NCBI GenBank assembly: GCA_039583875.1
Contig: CM077147.1
Coordinates: 154,031,846 to 154,095,845 of the forward strand
Direction: 5' to 3'
Source of the DNA: Platanthera guangdongensis
Lineage: Eukaryota > Streptophyta > Magnoliopsida > Asparagales > Orchidaceae
DNA: 64,000 nt
How positions within the stretch are numbered: position 1 is the first letter of the stretch; every line of letters starts with the position of its first letter. The notes below the pieces were generated by a model. It did no database searches and was not told the DNA's origin. It was given only the letters and a program-made list of their open reading frames with translations. This document shows, one piece after another, positions 10,441 to 22,734 of the stretch. The position numbers were made by a program, and so were the translations under genes.

Positions 10441-11756
10441 GCTCAAGCTAATTGGCTATCGATCCATGACGAGCGGTTGGTTCTGGAGTTGGAGGTGTTC
10501 GAGATCTCATGCGTAGATAAGCAGTCTAATGCTGAAGCGCTATTTAACTGGACAGAAGTACAGTGTGACCTGGCTGATCGGATTCGGCAAGCTCTGGATA
10601 TGGATGGCCGCATGAAGCAAATCATGGTTGAGGCTTTGGATGGGTCAAATTCCCAAATTGAGGTCGTGGATGGATTGCTATGGAAGGATGGTCGTCTGTG
10701 CGTCCCAAGTGTGGGCAAACTGCGGGTAGAATTGATGTACGAGGCGCGTCACACCAAGTACTCGATTCACCTGGGAAGCACGAAGATGTACCACGATATG
10801 AAGAAGTTGTTCTGGTGGCCAGGACTTAAGAAGGATGTGGCACTATACGTGGCGAAGTGTCAAACATGCACCTTGGTGAAGGCAGAGTGCCAAAAGCCTG
10901 GAGGATTCTTGAAGTCCTTGCTTAATCCAGAGTGGAAGTTCGACGACATTACTATGGACTTTGTACATGGTTTGCCAAGATCGCAGAAGGGAAACGACGT
11001 CATTTGGTTGGTCGTAGATCGTTTGACGAAGTGTCGCACTTCATTCCGCATAGGAAGGATGATTCTGTAGAGAAATTGACAAAGTTATACGTGGATAATA
11101 TTGTGCGGCTTCACGGTGTGCCCCGCAGCATCGTGAGTGACCGTGATGGGCGGTTCACGTCCAATGATTGGAGGCTGGTGCAGCAGATGTTGGGAACAAA
11201 GCTGAGTTTTATCACAGCCTTTCATCCGCAGATGGATGGGCAGACCGAGAGGGTCAATAGGACAATGGAAGACATGCTTCACATGTGCATCCTGGACTTC
11301 GGGTAGTAGTGGGAAGATCACCTATACTTGGTGGAATTCACTTACAATAATAGCTACCAGGCGAGCATACAAATGGCGCCCTTCGAGGCCCTTTATGGTA
11401 GAAGATGTCGCACGTCGTTGTCTTGGTTGGAAACGAGTGAGTCAAAGTTGTACAAGCGCCAAGAGGTGGAAGACACAAAGTCATTGGTTCGAACGATTTG
11501 AGAGAGATTGCTAATCGCTCAGGACCGCCAAGCTAAGTACTATAACGCCAAGCATAGGAATGTGGAGTTCGCTGTCGGCGACTGGGTGTACTTGAAGATC
11601 AAGCCATTCAAGGGTGTCTCGCGGGTACGATGCTTGAAGAAGCTAAGTCCGAGGTACCTTAGACCGTTTGAGGTGTTGGAGCAGATTGACAAAGCAGCTT
11701 ATCGATTGAGGCTATCAGTGGAGCTAAGTGGTCTACACGATGTATTCCACATATAG
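10441..11756 (+). pseudogene. Element B integrase
   Basis: The zinc-binding N-terminus (H..H, then CQTC near 10860) precedes the catalytic core with aspartates at 10957 (MDFVHG) and 11139 (SDRDG) and glutamate at 11247 (QTERVNRT). The second Asp and the Glu are 35 residues apart, the classic D,D35E spacing. A frameshift near 11030-11070 separates the first Asp from the rest, another follows near 11300, and the C-terminal part is readable 11508-11756. It inserts cDNA into chromosomal DNA. Confidence 0.9.
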
Positions 11757-12005
11757 GTGCTGCGGAAGGCGGTGCAAGAGCCTTCGCAAGTGATTGCGGT
11801 TGATTAAGTGTCGGTCGATAATGGGTTGATGACGAAGGTTAAGCCTGTTCGCATTGAGGACTCGGAAGTCAAGCAGTTGCGTAACAAAGAGATCAAGATG
11901 GCCAAGGTCCGTTGGGACAACTGCGGTCGGGAAGAGCTCTCATGGGAGCGAGAGCAGACCATGCTTGAGGAGTACCTAGAGTTATTCCACTCAGGTACCG
12001 TTTAA
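11757..12005 (+). pseudogene. Element B integrase C-terminus, chromodomain-like
   Basis: After a stop at 11754-11756 the frame goes on to KPVRIEDSEVKQLRNKEI and VRWDNCGREELSWERE, followed by a stop at 12003-12005. This tail is the degenerate chromodomain-like end of plant chromoviruses such as Tekay/Del, thought to guide insertion toward particular chromatin. The family assignment is from recognition of the tail, not from a search. Confidence 0.7.
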
Positions 12006-12067
12006 GTTTTGTTTTTATCTTTCCTTTATGTAATTTCGGGATGAAATTATTTTAAGAGGGAGAGAGT
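12006..12067 (+). other. Element B 3' untranslated end and polypurine tract
   Basis: The purine run AAGAGGGAGAGAG lies directly before the 3' LTR and is the expected plus-strand primer. Confidence 0.7.
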
Positions 12068-14154
12068 TGTAATGCCCCGAAACTCAAAAGAGCGACGGGT
12101 GGCGTTTTGAGCCAAGTTTGGAAATTGGTAGGGGTCACACGGCCTGGGACACAGGCATGTCCCATGGGCGTGTTGTGCTCGGATTTGACGATGGTTGTGT
12201 GGTCGACGAATTTCAGTCGATGATTGTCGAGCAGCGAACATGGCCTGAGACACGGGCGTGTCCTAGGCCGTGTCCTACTCGGGTAGTTGGCCGAGTTTAG
12301 TTGGGGGAGAAACACGGCCTGGAGCCCAAGCGTGTTCGGGAATGACACGATCGTGTCATTTGGGACACGGGCGTGTCCAATACCCGTGTCCTTCACAGGT
12401 AGGTGTTGGTCCTGTGTCGATGGTGGAACACGGCCCGCTACACGGACGTGTACTGGATGACACGGGCGTGTCAGGTTGGACATGGGCGTGTCGAGAGTCG
12501 GTGTACTTTTTTGGACACGGCGGTTTCAGTTTCGAATGGGGCATACGGCCTTGGACACGGCGTGTCACAAGCCGTGTTCGGCACAGGTTTTGGATTTCAA
12601 TCCCGAATCGTGGCCGTCCGTTTCCTTATTTTGGGATCCGATGGTTCAGGGCTGCTCAGGCTAGGTTATACCCGGGAATAGTGTTTGGATGCCGTCATGT
12701 CATCCAAGCAATCTCTTTCTAAAGTTCTAGAGAGAGGGGAGAGCAAGAAAGAAGAAGGTAGAGAGATCCGGCCACAAGCGGAGCTTTGGAGCCCCGAATC
12801 GCGAGCCGACTTCGGATCAACAGAGACGAGGACGTTGCGGTGCATTTCATCCACATAGAGATTTCCATGGCGCCAAAACGGAATGCTAGGGTAACGATTC
12901 TCATCCTAGGACATGTGAAGTCCTCTTTTCCTTTGCATAGGAAGCCCGCTCTCGCGAGTTTGCGGTGAGTGTGAGGCGTTCCTTCGGGTAGACATGAATA
13001 GTCCCCGTTTTTTAGCATGTAGAGTCTGTAATCGAGAAACGGACATAGGCATGATGTGTGAAGTCCACTCGGACAAGTTGGTCTGAATCGGTGATGTTGC
13101 ATTGCATGAATGGCCGGAGAAGACTCCATGCAATTGTTTGTTTTTCGAGTTTTCTACGCGGTAGATTGAAACAGGAAGCCTTGGGGACTAACTCCAAGGT
13201 GCACCCGGAAAACTATGCAGATACGTGATTCTGCCAACTTGGTGGTCTGGGAGCCAACTTGTACATAACTGGATTATGTAAAGTGTGTGATCGATTTGGG
13301 ACTCGGGAAAGCTTGAACCGGGCAGACGGCTTAAGTTGACGTTGTAGTGTGAGCAACGAGTTAAGTGGAAGCTTACCCGCTCTATGTGGTTCGGTTAGAG
13401 AGACCTAAGGTACGTGGTACTTGTCGTTGGCATAGATGGAGGGTCTTAGGCAGTGGCCAGAAAGACCAAAATGCTCACAAGAATTTGCCGTCCAAGGGGC
13501 AGTGGTGAGTCAGCGGACTTTGACCGTGTTCATCGAGAATGTGCCCTGAGAGCACGGGGTGTGTGGTCGTGCGTGCCCACGCTTGTGATGGAGTGTTTTT
13601 ACACTATACTGTTTGGTTATGCTAACAAAGTGCAGGGAAGGAGCATCGTCACCCCAAGTTTGGGGCGGGGTCGTTATAATTTGGTCAGTATAGCTGACCG
13701 TTGCTTTTGTTTGCCACCGTTGTGGTGGATTGTTGCTTGCAGGTGTTGCGGAGCCAAGTGGTAAATAGCGGGCAAAAACTCATGTTGCTGAGCCGGACCT
13801 CGAAGGACTGATTATTGAATGTTCACTTGTATTTTTCATGTGTGACCGCCCTGCATGCCGAGGTTGGGAAAACACTTTAATTTGAGTAAACTATTGTAAG
13901 GTCATAAGGCCGTGTACTGGTGTATTGTACATTCATTCCTTCTGGTTTGGTTTAGTGGACATTCAAGCTGTTGGCAGGGTTCTTTATTTATTGCAGCTTT
14001 TAAATTGCTTCCGTTAGAATGTACTATGTGTAGGACGTTGGATATTGGCTAGATGGTTTCCTTTGAGTAACCTTCTGGTGTGTCTGTGGTATATGGTGTC
14101 GGGCCCCGGCCGGACCTACTGTTATATGCTATGCTACGGATATGGGGTGTTACA
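12068..14154 (+). repeat. Element B 3' LTR
   Basis: TGTAATGCCCC to GGGTGTTACA, 2,087 bp, colinear with 5094-7184. Scattered substitutions separate the two copies, which means the insertion is not recent. It holds the palindrome array 12129-12580 and the U5 hairpin 14089-14130. Confidence 0.92.
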
Positions 14155-14833
14155 CCCGCTGCAGCAGGAGATTACGCCAGCAGCTAGGTCTACTCGAGCA
14201 GATGCACCCTCGCCGTCCCCGGAGTTTAGAGACGTGAGATCCGCCGAGCAACGTAGAGAGAGAGAGAGAGAGTATATGAGGATTATATGTAGCACATGTA
14301 TAGCCCACGAGCTTATTTAAACACTTAGACTTCGGCCCTAAAACCTCTGTGATATTGAGATTATATATCTATCTACAATGGTTTCCTGTTATTGCTTCCG
14401 CTATACTTTTATGGGTTATGAATGTTATGATTCGAGCCGAGTAAGGCGGCCATCTAGTGCTTGGATAGGGTGGATCGTTTCCCCTAAGGAGCACAGGGTG
14501 GGCACCTTGGGCCAATAGTACCCCTCCGGCCTGACCCGGGCAAAAGGTTGGGGGGCACTACAAACAGATCAGAGCCATCACGATTCCTCCTTGTGGAGCA
14601 TTCTCAGGATCCCTCCGTCCCTCGCTTCGTTCTCGGTTCGGGATGAACCTTCAGTGGAAGCCTGGTGGACCCTAGTGTAGAGGCTTAGGGATTCTAGATT
14701 GTATGATAATACACCCATACACCATTATTTTCCGCTTGGGTTGTCGCTTTTGCAAATTTCCCTTACTTTTGCAAAATACTGACACTCTTTCCTGTTACTT
14801 CTCCAGATACCGGAGTACAATAACGGTGGATCC
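14155..14833 (+). mobile_element. Element C: end of 5' LTR, primer-site remnant and leader
   Basis: The sequence resumes C's LTR after B, matching 43624-44018, and ends GGGGCACTACA at 14562. ATCAGAGCC (14568-14576) is what remains of the Met-tRNA primer site. A GA-rich simple repeat sits at about 14256-14275. From 14578 to 14833 is leader without coding features. Confidence 0.8.
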
Positions 14834-15966
14834 TTGTCTAGAGGATACGTTCCAACTACCCCACCACCAGTCCCGGTCGCTCCCACGGTCGTACTGTTTG
14901 CCGAGACAGATATAGGGCAGACACTGACGGCTATACTAGCGACTTTTCGGGATTCCCTGGCACAGCCACCGCGAGAGATGACCGCACCCACCAATCTGCT
15001 GACGATTTTCCAAGGACTGAGGCCTCCCCCTTTCAGGGGTACAGAGACGACCATCCAGGTAGTGGAGTGGGTGGAGCGAGTGGAGGGGTCGACTTTCAGA
15101 TCGAGCTCGTGCTCGGACGATGTGCCCAGCTGTGGCAGCAGTCTCTTTGGTGGTGACCCTCTTGGAGGGATACGTGAGGGATTGGTGGAGAGTGGCTAGT
15201 CGCTCTACCTTTCGAGGTCGGCCGTTGAGCATGATCCTTTGGGGGGAGTTCTCTGTAGCCCTACTATAGTTCTTTATCACAGAGGTAGACCGAGTCGCGC
15301 TGCAAGAGAGGTTCCTGCTCATTCAACAGGGCAACCGTACCGTGGCAGAGTACGAGAGAGAGTTTATACACCTAGCACGCTTCGCTGGGAATCTGGCTGC
15401 CTCCGATAGGGATAGAGCTTCTCGGTTCTACCGAGGACTACGAGATGATCTGAGGCAGGCAGTGATCATTCTCTCTCAGGCCACCTTTCACACCATAGCC
15501 ACCCACACGGTAGCTTTAGAGTTAGACCAGCAGACAGTGGCTCAGCGGCGCAGAGGTCAGGTATAGCTTCCCCGAGACCAGAGGCGAGACGAAGGAGTCG
15601 CTCCCCACAGACAGGACAGAGAGCGCAGACAGCAATGCCGCAGGCAGCCTTATAGGCTCCCACTAGTACCCCTAGTTGTACAACCAGATGTTAGACCAGC
15701 TCCATCTCCGCAACCCCCACTAGTGGCCCGACGAGATGTTTCCTTCGCAGGGAACTGCTTCTTGTACCAGCAGTCGGGACATATGAGGGACTTTTGCCCT
15801 CAGGCGACGGGGAGACCCGGATTAGGATCAGTTCAGGGTGGGTAGCCGGCACGAGGACAGGGTCAGAGAGGCCGTAGAGGCAGAGCTGGCAGGAGAGGCC
15901 ATCAGGGCCGAGCGGTGCCCCAGGAGGCCTACGCACTGGACCTGCAGCACGAACCGGCCCCTGACG
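14834..15966 (+). pseudogene. Element C gag, heavily broken
   Basis: Fragments in several frames together cover a Ty3/gypsy gag: FQGLRPPPFRGTE, VVEWVERVE, then VAEYEREFIHLARFAG at 15342-15566, and a degenerate zinc knuckle near 15750-15795 in which one cysteine is replaced by tyrosine. Several stops and frameshifts. The patch 15083-15111 is an exact copy of 29 bp from the RT start of the same element and disrupts the local reading. Confidence 0.75.
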
Positions 15967-16089
15967 TAGTCATAAGTATATATCTTAGGCGATAGGAGAT
16001 ATCAAATATTCCACTGATGTTGTATATTTCATATATATATATATATTAGTTGGATGATATATATCTATATATTTCCCATGTCGTCAGGA
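15967..16089 (+). other. AT-rich spacer with (AT)n in element C
   Basis: A short TA microsatellite (about 16029-16047) and TATATATCTATATAT sequences interrupt the gag-protease region. No coding signal; it may be a small insertion or slippage expansion. Confidence 0.5.
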
Positions 16090-16621
16090 ATCTTATTAGT
16101 AGAAGGACACTGTCAAAACCCTTTTCGTCACAGGAGCGACTCATTCTTTCATCTCCCATGAATTCATCGCAACAAAGAGAAATGCTATTCGTTTAACCGG
16201 ACAGTCTATATGAATCCGTCTACCGGACGGGTCGAATATGACATCTACTGAAAAGTGTTCGTTCTAGGCTACGCTAGGAGAGGTAGAATTTGGAATCTAC
16301 GCAACCATCCTAGCAATAACTGGATTTGACATCATTCTGGGATGGACTGGCTGGCCGAGCACCAAGCAAAAATAAACTATTCCACGTGAGAAGTTTGGCT
16401 ACAGAGTCCAAATGGCCAGAGCATCGTGTTGACAGGTGTGCCCTCTGTCTCACGTATTATCTTGACTTCTATGCAGATGGTGAAATCCGTCCGACAGAAG
16501 GATGAAATTTACCTTATCTATTTCGAGATGGAAGACAAAACCCAGGTGCTCGCCAAGATCCCAGTAGTCCACGACTTTCCAGATATTTTCCCTTAGTTCC
16601 TCCCGGGATTGCCACCCTAGT
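16090..16621 (+). pseudogene. Element C protease and linker, inactive
   Basis: The protease motif is readable as VTGATHSFISHEF from 16127, with valine where the catalytic aspartate belongs. The linker to RT is interrupted by several stops (for example before 16300, near 16390 and near 16595-16620). Protease would have cut the gag-pol polyprotein. Confidence 0.8.
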
Positions 16622-17301
16622 GAGGGGTCGACTTTCAGATCGAGCTCGTGTCCGGAGCATGGCCAGTATCGCGAGCCCCCTACCGGATGGCCCCAAGGGA
16701 GCTGGCTGAACTAAAAATCCAGCTACAGGAACTAATAGATACTGGATTCGTATGCCCTAGTTCCACGCACTGGGGAGCCCCGGAACTTTTTGTCAAGAAG
16801 AAAGACGGGACTCTACGACTGTGCATCGATTACAGAGAGCTAAATAAGCTTATTGTACGCAATACATACCCCCTCCCTAGGATCGACGAACTGTTCGATC
16901 AGTTGCAAGGTGCTTCCGTATTCTCTAAGATGGACCTGAGATCCGGCTACTACCAGCTTCGAATCTGAGAGGAAGATTTCCCCAAGATTGCCTTCAGCTC
17001 TGGCTATGGTCTATATGAGTTCCTGGTGATGCCCTTCGGGCTCACCAACGCGCCCTCCGCCTTCATGTCCCTAATGAATAAAGTCTTTGAACCCTTCTTG
17101 GATCAATTTATCATCGTCTTCATAGACGACATCCTAATATACTCGAAGACCAAGACGGACCATACCCGGCACCTGCAGATGGTGCTATTAAAGCTCCGGG
17201 AGCACTCCCTCTTTGCCAAATTCAGTAAGTGCGAATTCTGGCTAGAAGAAGTTGGATTCTTGGGCCACACGATTAACAAGGAAGGAGTGGCAGTAGACTA
17301 A
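16622..17301 (+). pseudogene. Element C reverse transcriptase
   Basis: Good Ty3/gypsy [59 protein letters not shown] and an intact active site FIDDILIYS (near 17115-17142). Stops fall at 16966-16968 and 17299-17301. The first 29 bp are duplicated in gag at 15083. Confidence 0.92.
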
Positions 17302-17930
17302 GCCAAGATTCAAGCAGTACAAAATTGGCCGCCACCCAGGATGGTTGCGGATATCCGAAGTTTCCTCGGCCTTGCCGGATACTACAGGAAGTTTGTAGAG
17401 GGATTCTCCAAGATCTCCCTACCCCTGACTGCTCTCACCAAGAAGGACGTCGCATTCCGATGGACGCCGGAGTGTGAGGCTGCATTCATCGAACTGAAGA
17501 AGCGGCTGACTTCCGCGCCAATCCTTACGATCCCCACAGGGACCGAGGGATTCCAAATCTACACTGATGCCTCCATGAAGGGATTGGGAACAATCCTAAT
17601 GCAGCATGGCAAGGTAGTGGCCTACGCTTCGCGGCAATTAAAGCCGCATGAATTAAACTACGCAGCGCAAGATTTAGAGTTGGGCGACGTTGTCTTTGCC
17701 CTTAAAATCTGGAGGCACTATCTGTACGAAGTAAGATGTGAGATCTTCTCCGACCACAAGAGCCTCAAGTATATCTTCACGCAAAAGGAGCTGAATCACC
17801 GACAGCGTCGATGGCTGGAATTCCTATGCTATTACAACTTCGCTCTCCAATATCACCCTGGGAAGGCTAACAAAGTTGTTGACGCCTTGAGACGCCAGCC
17901 TACGATAGCCGGGAGTTGGATGGAGCAGAT
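17302..17930 (+). pseudogene. Element C RT end and RNase H
   Basis: Open from 17341: [15 protein letters not shown], then RNase H with [43 protein letters not shown] and a terminal VVDALRR. The frame is continuous with integrase, so this is the best-preserved part of C. Confidence 0.92.
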
Positions 17931-18900
17931 CCCTAAGGAACTTTTCCAGTCCTTGATAGACTTGGAGATTGCCCTAATTGCCCGAAGAGATCCGGAAGAG
18001 TACTATTCTCAGCTGTATTTGATGGAGATCCAATGTGACATCCGGGACCGGATACGAGAAGCCCAGAAGATCGACCCAGAGGTAATTCCGATCATCCGAT
18101 CTCTGAAACGAGGGGCACAGGAGGATTATAAACTACATGACAGGATTCTACAATTCAAACATCGCATATTCGTTCCCGCTACCGGAGGAATTCGTGAGGA
18201 AATTCTGCAAGAGGCCAATCAGTCCTGGTACTCGATTCACCCTAGTGTAGTTAAGATGTACGTGGACTTGCGCAGGACCATTTACTGGCCTGGAATGAAA
18301 AGAGATGTCACCAACTTCGTGGCCCGGTGTCAGACCTGTCTGATGGTCAAAGCTGAATGTCGTAGTACAGGAGGCCTATTACAGTACCTGCCGACACCAG
18401 AGTGGAAGTTCGAAGACATCTCCATGAACTTCGTTCACGGCCTACCTCGATCTCGCGTTGGGAATGACTAAATTTGGGTGGTCGTAGATCGACTCACCAA
18501 GGTAGCGCGGTTCATTCCAAATCGACAGGGTGACGGAGTAGATACCCTGGCCAGGATGTTCCTAGAGCAAGCAGTATGATTTCACGGAGTACCAAAGTCC
18601 ATCGTGTCAGATCGTGACGGGCGCTTCACATCTAAGGAGTGGAGGCGGGTGCAGGCGTATTTGGGAACCAAATTGGCCTTCAGCACCGCCTTCCACCCGC
18701 AAACAAACGAACAGATGGAGAGGACGAACCGGACGATGGAGGAACTTCTTTGACTGTGCATAGTGGAGCACAATGAGCCGTGGGAGCAGCTGTTGCCGTT
18801 AGTCGAATTTTCATACTATAACAGCTACCAGGCTAGCATTAAGATGCTCCATACGAGGCATTGTATGGAAGGCGTTGCCGAACTCCGTTGACTTGGGCTC
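17931..18900 (+). pseudogene. Element C integrase, inactive
   Basis: Zinc finger ([12 protein letters not shown]) near 18235-18340 and catalytic core. The first catalytic aspartate is asparagine (MNFVHG, codon 18427-18429). A stop falls at 18469-18471, after which SDRDGRFTS and [11 protein letters not shown] give the remaining two acidic residues, with further stops near 18578 and 18750. Confidence 0.9.
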
Positions 18901-19526
18901 AAGAAGAGGACCCAAAAGCCTTGGGAGTGGCTTACATCGATGACACTATGGCAGTGATACGGCTGATTCAGGAGCGAATACTGGAAGTGCAGAGCCGACA
19001 GGATAAGTACTACGATGCGCGACACCGACCAGTGGATTCAGCGTGGGGGAAATGGTGTTTTTGAGAATAAAGCCCATGCATGGTGTCTCCCGGTTGAGGA
19101 AGCAGAAAAAGTTAGATCCCCGCTTCTTGGTCCCCTATCCGATGATAGAGCATGTTGGCCCGTCACCTATCGTTTAGCCATGCCCCAGAGTTGGGGAATC
19201 TTCACGATGTGTTTCATGTCTCTTCCTTGAGACTAGTCCTCCGACAACCAGAGCAGCACCTTCGTACTCCACCAGTGCAACTACGGTAAGATAGATCCGT
19301 CCGGTTCAAACCCGTCAGAGTAGTAGATTACAAGGTCAAGACACTACGAAATAAAACCATTTCGATGGTTAAGGTGCTATGGTCAAATTGCGGACAAGAG
19401 GAGTTCACATGGGAACCTGAAGCACTCCTCCGAGAAAAGAACCCAAAGCTCTTTCCCCAGGTATGTTACTTTTCCCCCTACTTCAAGTAAATTTTCGGGG
19501 ACAAAAATCCTTTTATTTTATTGGAT
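18901..19526 (+). pseudogene. Element C integrase C-terminus and 3' end
   Basis: A fragmented C-terminal domain (GNLHDVFHVS-like text near 19190-19230 across frames) leads into RFKPVRVVDYKVKTLRNKT and LWSNCGQEEFTWEPEA (about 19300-19450), a chromodomain-like tail comparable to that of B. The polypurine tract before the LTR is degraded (TTATTGGAT). Confidence 0.75.
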
Positions 19527-20418
19527 TGTAACATCCCGACTTTTATTGGACAACCAGAGCCCTAGTGGGCCCAATAAAAGTGGCCCGAACCCTACCCATG
19601 ACCCGGTAGGAGATAACCCTAGACGGAAAATAGAGCTATAGAACTCTGAATTGAGTTCTGCCAGTTCCTGTGACCTCGTATAGTCGATACCAGGTCATCA
19701 GAACTCGTTCAGTTGGACCCCGATGTCATATAGTGAATGTGACCATTTCTCGTAAAACGCAACGAGAGCAGATTTTGGATATCGACCTAGAGAACTCCGA
19801 ATTGAGTTCTGTCGATTCTTGTGACCTCATATAACCTAGACAGGTGCATCGTAACCCATCTCATCACAATCCGAGGTCTAACGACAATTTTGCACACTTC
19901 GACTATTTTAGCGCGCTGCGATGCGCAAATTTTGAACTTTCACCAAACGGACTCTGATTCAACCCCAGTCAGTGGCGTTGAAATCGTGTGGTCAATACGA
20001 AGTCAACGGAAGTCATCCCAGTAAATTTCGACGACAATTGGTTAACCATGGTCAAATCAAGCCTAGTCGTGCACTGAAAAGCGTGCATACACCAATTATG
20101 ACATGACACCCGAACTTTGACCCGATCCCGATGACTTGGACCCACTTTGACTTTGACCCGCATGGGAGACCCACCCCATGGTTGACTTGGTCAAATCTCC
20201 CTCAAAATTGAATTTTCATGAAAAATTATAATTTTTAAGATACCCCCACTTGAGGCCACCACTCCAAGCTATTTATTGAACTCTTATGGGCCCTAATTTT
20301 CCTGAAGTCAGCCAAGTATGATAGCTTTTATGCCAAAGTAAGGGACAAGGCCCACCCCCACTCTTTCTCCCTCTCTTTCCTTTCCTCCACATGGTCTACG
20401 ACCTAGCTAGGCTTATAG
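19527..20418 (+). mobile_element. Element C 3' LTR, first segment
   Basis: Begins TGTAACATCCCGAC. Two copies of a hairpin GAACTC-6-GAGTTC lie near 19643 and 19793 in related surroundings. It ends where D starts; the five preceding bases are tatag. No ORF. The corresponding part of the 5' LTR should be left of the window. Confidence 0.75.
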
Positions 20419-20454
20419 TGTAACACCCCCAGAGCTAATTTGGGTTCGGCTTGG

Positions 20455-20935
20455 TTGACACGGCCTGGGACACGGGCGTGTCCCAGGGCGTGTCATCTTT
20501 GGGTTGAGCAGTTGAGTGTGGAATTGACGAAATTGGGCCGACAGAGGGAACATGCCAGGTGACACGGGCATGACCCATCTGACACGACCGTGTCAGTTGG
20601 CGTGTCCCCCCTGGTCGACGAACTGTGCTCGACGATTTTCGAGTAAGGCGTACACGTCCTGGGAAACGGGCGTGTCCTAGGGCGTGTTTGCGGTACACGG
20701 CCTGGGACACGGGCATGTCCCAGGGCTGTGTGTCTCTCGGCTGAAATTGAGATGTTGTCGAGTGACGTACACGGGTGGTCAACACGGGCGTGTCGAGCAT
20801 GACACGGGCATGTAGGGTGTGACACGGGCATGCCATACGGCCGTGTACTAGTTGGATTTGAGTCGATTGCCTGCCGCTTAAGTGACACGTCCTGTGACAC
20901 AGGCGTGTCACAGGGCATGTCAGGCCGTGTTCAGC
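20455..20935 (+). repeat. Palindrome array in D 5' LTR
   Basis: Pairs of CCTGGGACACGGGC and GTGTCCCAGG give stems of 11 bp around a 2-base centre at 20465-20488 and again at 20700-20725, with many single half-sites. One GTCGACGAACTGTGCTCGACGA motif begins at 20613. The 3' LTR repeats this at 24370-24835. Confidence 0.9.
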
Positions 20936-21604
20936 CTATTTTTGGGCAAATTTGAGCCGTTTGTTTCCCTTATCCGGGATCCAGTGGTTCAGGCTCCTTC
21001 CATGTGGTTATATGACCGAAAAATGAAGAGTTATCTCTTCATTTCATCTCCTTCTTCTCCTTCTCATTCCAAGATAGAGAAAGAGAGAGAGAGGCCAAAG
21101 GAAGGAAAGGAGGAAGAAAACTAGCTGCTGGAGGAGATATGGAGTGTGGAGTGAAGATCCGAGAGGGGATTCGTGAAGGCGAGGCCGAGGCAGTGACTTC
21201 CACCCGGCTATTTCATGGTGCCGAAATGATCTTCAAGGGAAACGATCTCCTTCTGGGACATCGAAGTCCTTTCTTTATGCATGTGCGTGGAATCCTCCGC
21301 CAAGAGGTGGATCTCATAAGCGATTCCTTGGTTAAGTCTGAATCTAGAGCCGAAAGTGTGGAGTATGGCATAGGCATGCTGTATGAAGCCCATCTGGACC
21401 GGTAGTCTGGATTGGTGATGATCATGGGTAAACCGGAGAAGTCTTTGTGGATTTGATATTATGAAAGGATTATGCTTTGTTGAATGGATGTATGGATGAA
21501 TGAATGATATGTGATGTGCGTATGGATGTATGGAGGCTTGAATAAGCTCCTGGTTGTGTTGAGAGATCAATGATTAGCATGTCTGGGGGGAAACGAGAGA
21601 TGAA

Positions 21605-21812
21605 CCCGGCTTGTTACACCACATGGTGTGGGTTGATCTGTATTAGTGGGGATCGACGGGTGGTAATGTTTGGGAGGAAGTGAGGTGGACCCTACTTGCT
21701 GCACCATATAGTGTGGGTCAATCAGAAATAGGTGAGGGGTCGATGGGTAGTAATGCATGGGGAGCATCGATAAACCTGCCTTGCTACACCACATGGTGTG
21801 GGTCGATCTGCT
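21605..21812 (+). repeat. 85-bp tandem repeat in D 5' LTR
   Basis: Three copies marked by ACACCACATGGTGTGGGT at about 21616 and 21785 and a variant GCACCATATAGTGTGGGT at 21701. Each has a short palindrome at its core. They lie in the transcribed part of the LTR. Confidence 0.8.
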
Positions 21813-22734
21813 CTGGTTGTTTGTGGATGCTGTGAGGTTAGTACCTCTGAGTGGTGAGGACGGGATGTCTCCATCTTGCGATACTGGTGGACTAGGATTG
21901 AACCGCCCAACCAACAAGTGAAGAACCTCTGATCAGCGGTGTATGACTAGGATATCCGGTACACCAAGAAGGTGCCCTGAGTGCACGGAGCATCTGGTGG
22001 ATACCAGCATTTGTGATATGAATGTGATTGATAGATTGATAGAGATTATGATATGACAATGCATATAGGGAAGGAACCACTGCCCCGGGTAAGGGGTAGG
22101 GTCATTATAAGTGGTCAGCAGAAGCTGACCGTTACTTTGTTTGCCTCTCCTTGGTGGATATGTGTTTGCAGGTGTTGTTGCATGATATGAAATGAGCGGA
22201 CTGGAGGCTTGCTGCTAAAGGCCCTTGAAGGTCGTGCGAAGCGTGGTTGGATTTCATGTGTGGCCGGCCTGCGTGCCGATGTACGAAGTTGTATTTGCAT
22301 AAAAAGAAACTTGTAAGGCCTTAAGGACATGTGTGTGTGCGTTGTATACATTCCTGGTTTGGATATATAAATTTGGAGTTTATATAGTAGTGAACATTCT
22401 TTGAGTTGAGTTCATGCTAACTTAAAATGATGTGCTATAATGTATTGAGTTAGGGTACGGGTAGATTTTGATTTCCACAAGTAATTCTGCCGCTTGTCTG
22501 TGACATATGGTGTGGGGCCCCGGCCGGACCCACCGTTATATGCAACGCGACGAGTGAGGGCATTATAAAGTGATATCAGAGTCAGGTTTAGATTGTTTGG
22601 GGAGGAGAGAACATAATTGAACTCACGAATGTCCACTATGAATGTATTTCATGCACGTAAGGGGCATGGGTGTGTAGTCAATGTATAATTACTGTTATGA
22701 CATGGATGAGTAATGGTGTTTTGTACAATGCTAG

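Larger units (their letters stand above)
5094..14154 (+). mobile_element. Element B: complete Tekay-like Ty3/gypsy retrotransposon (decayed)
   Basis: Two LTRs (5094-7184, 12068-14154) flank a primer site, gag, protease, RT, RNase H, integrase and a chromodomain-like C-terminus, the standard Ty3/gypsy chromovirus order. Length is about 9.06 kb. Flanking 5-mers CCCAC (5089-5093) and CCCGC (14155-14159) are a one-mismatch TSD within C's 5' LTR; the empty site in the 3' LTR reads CCCGT at 43619. The coding part is broken by at least two frameshifts and several stops, and an RT catalytic aspartate is replaced. The lineage call rests on overall domain character, not on a tree. Confidence 0.9.
20419..22567 (+). 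repeat. Element D 5' LTR
   Basis: TGTAACACCCCCAG to GGGCATTATA (a decayed GTTACA end). Contains the palindrome array 20455-20935, a TATA-like GGTTATATGA near 21004, three 85-bp repeats (21605-21812) and the U5 hairpin 22504-22542. 2,149 bp. Confidence 0.88.
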
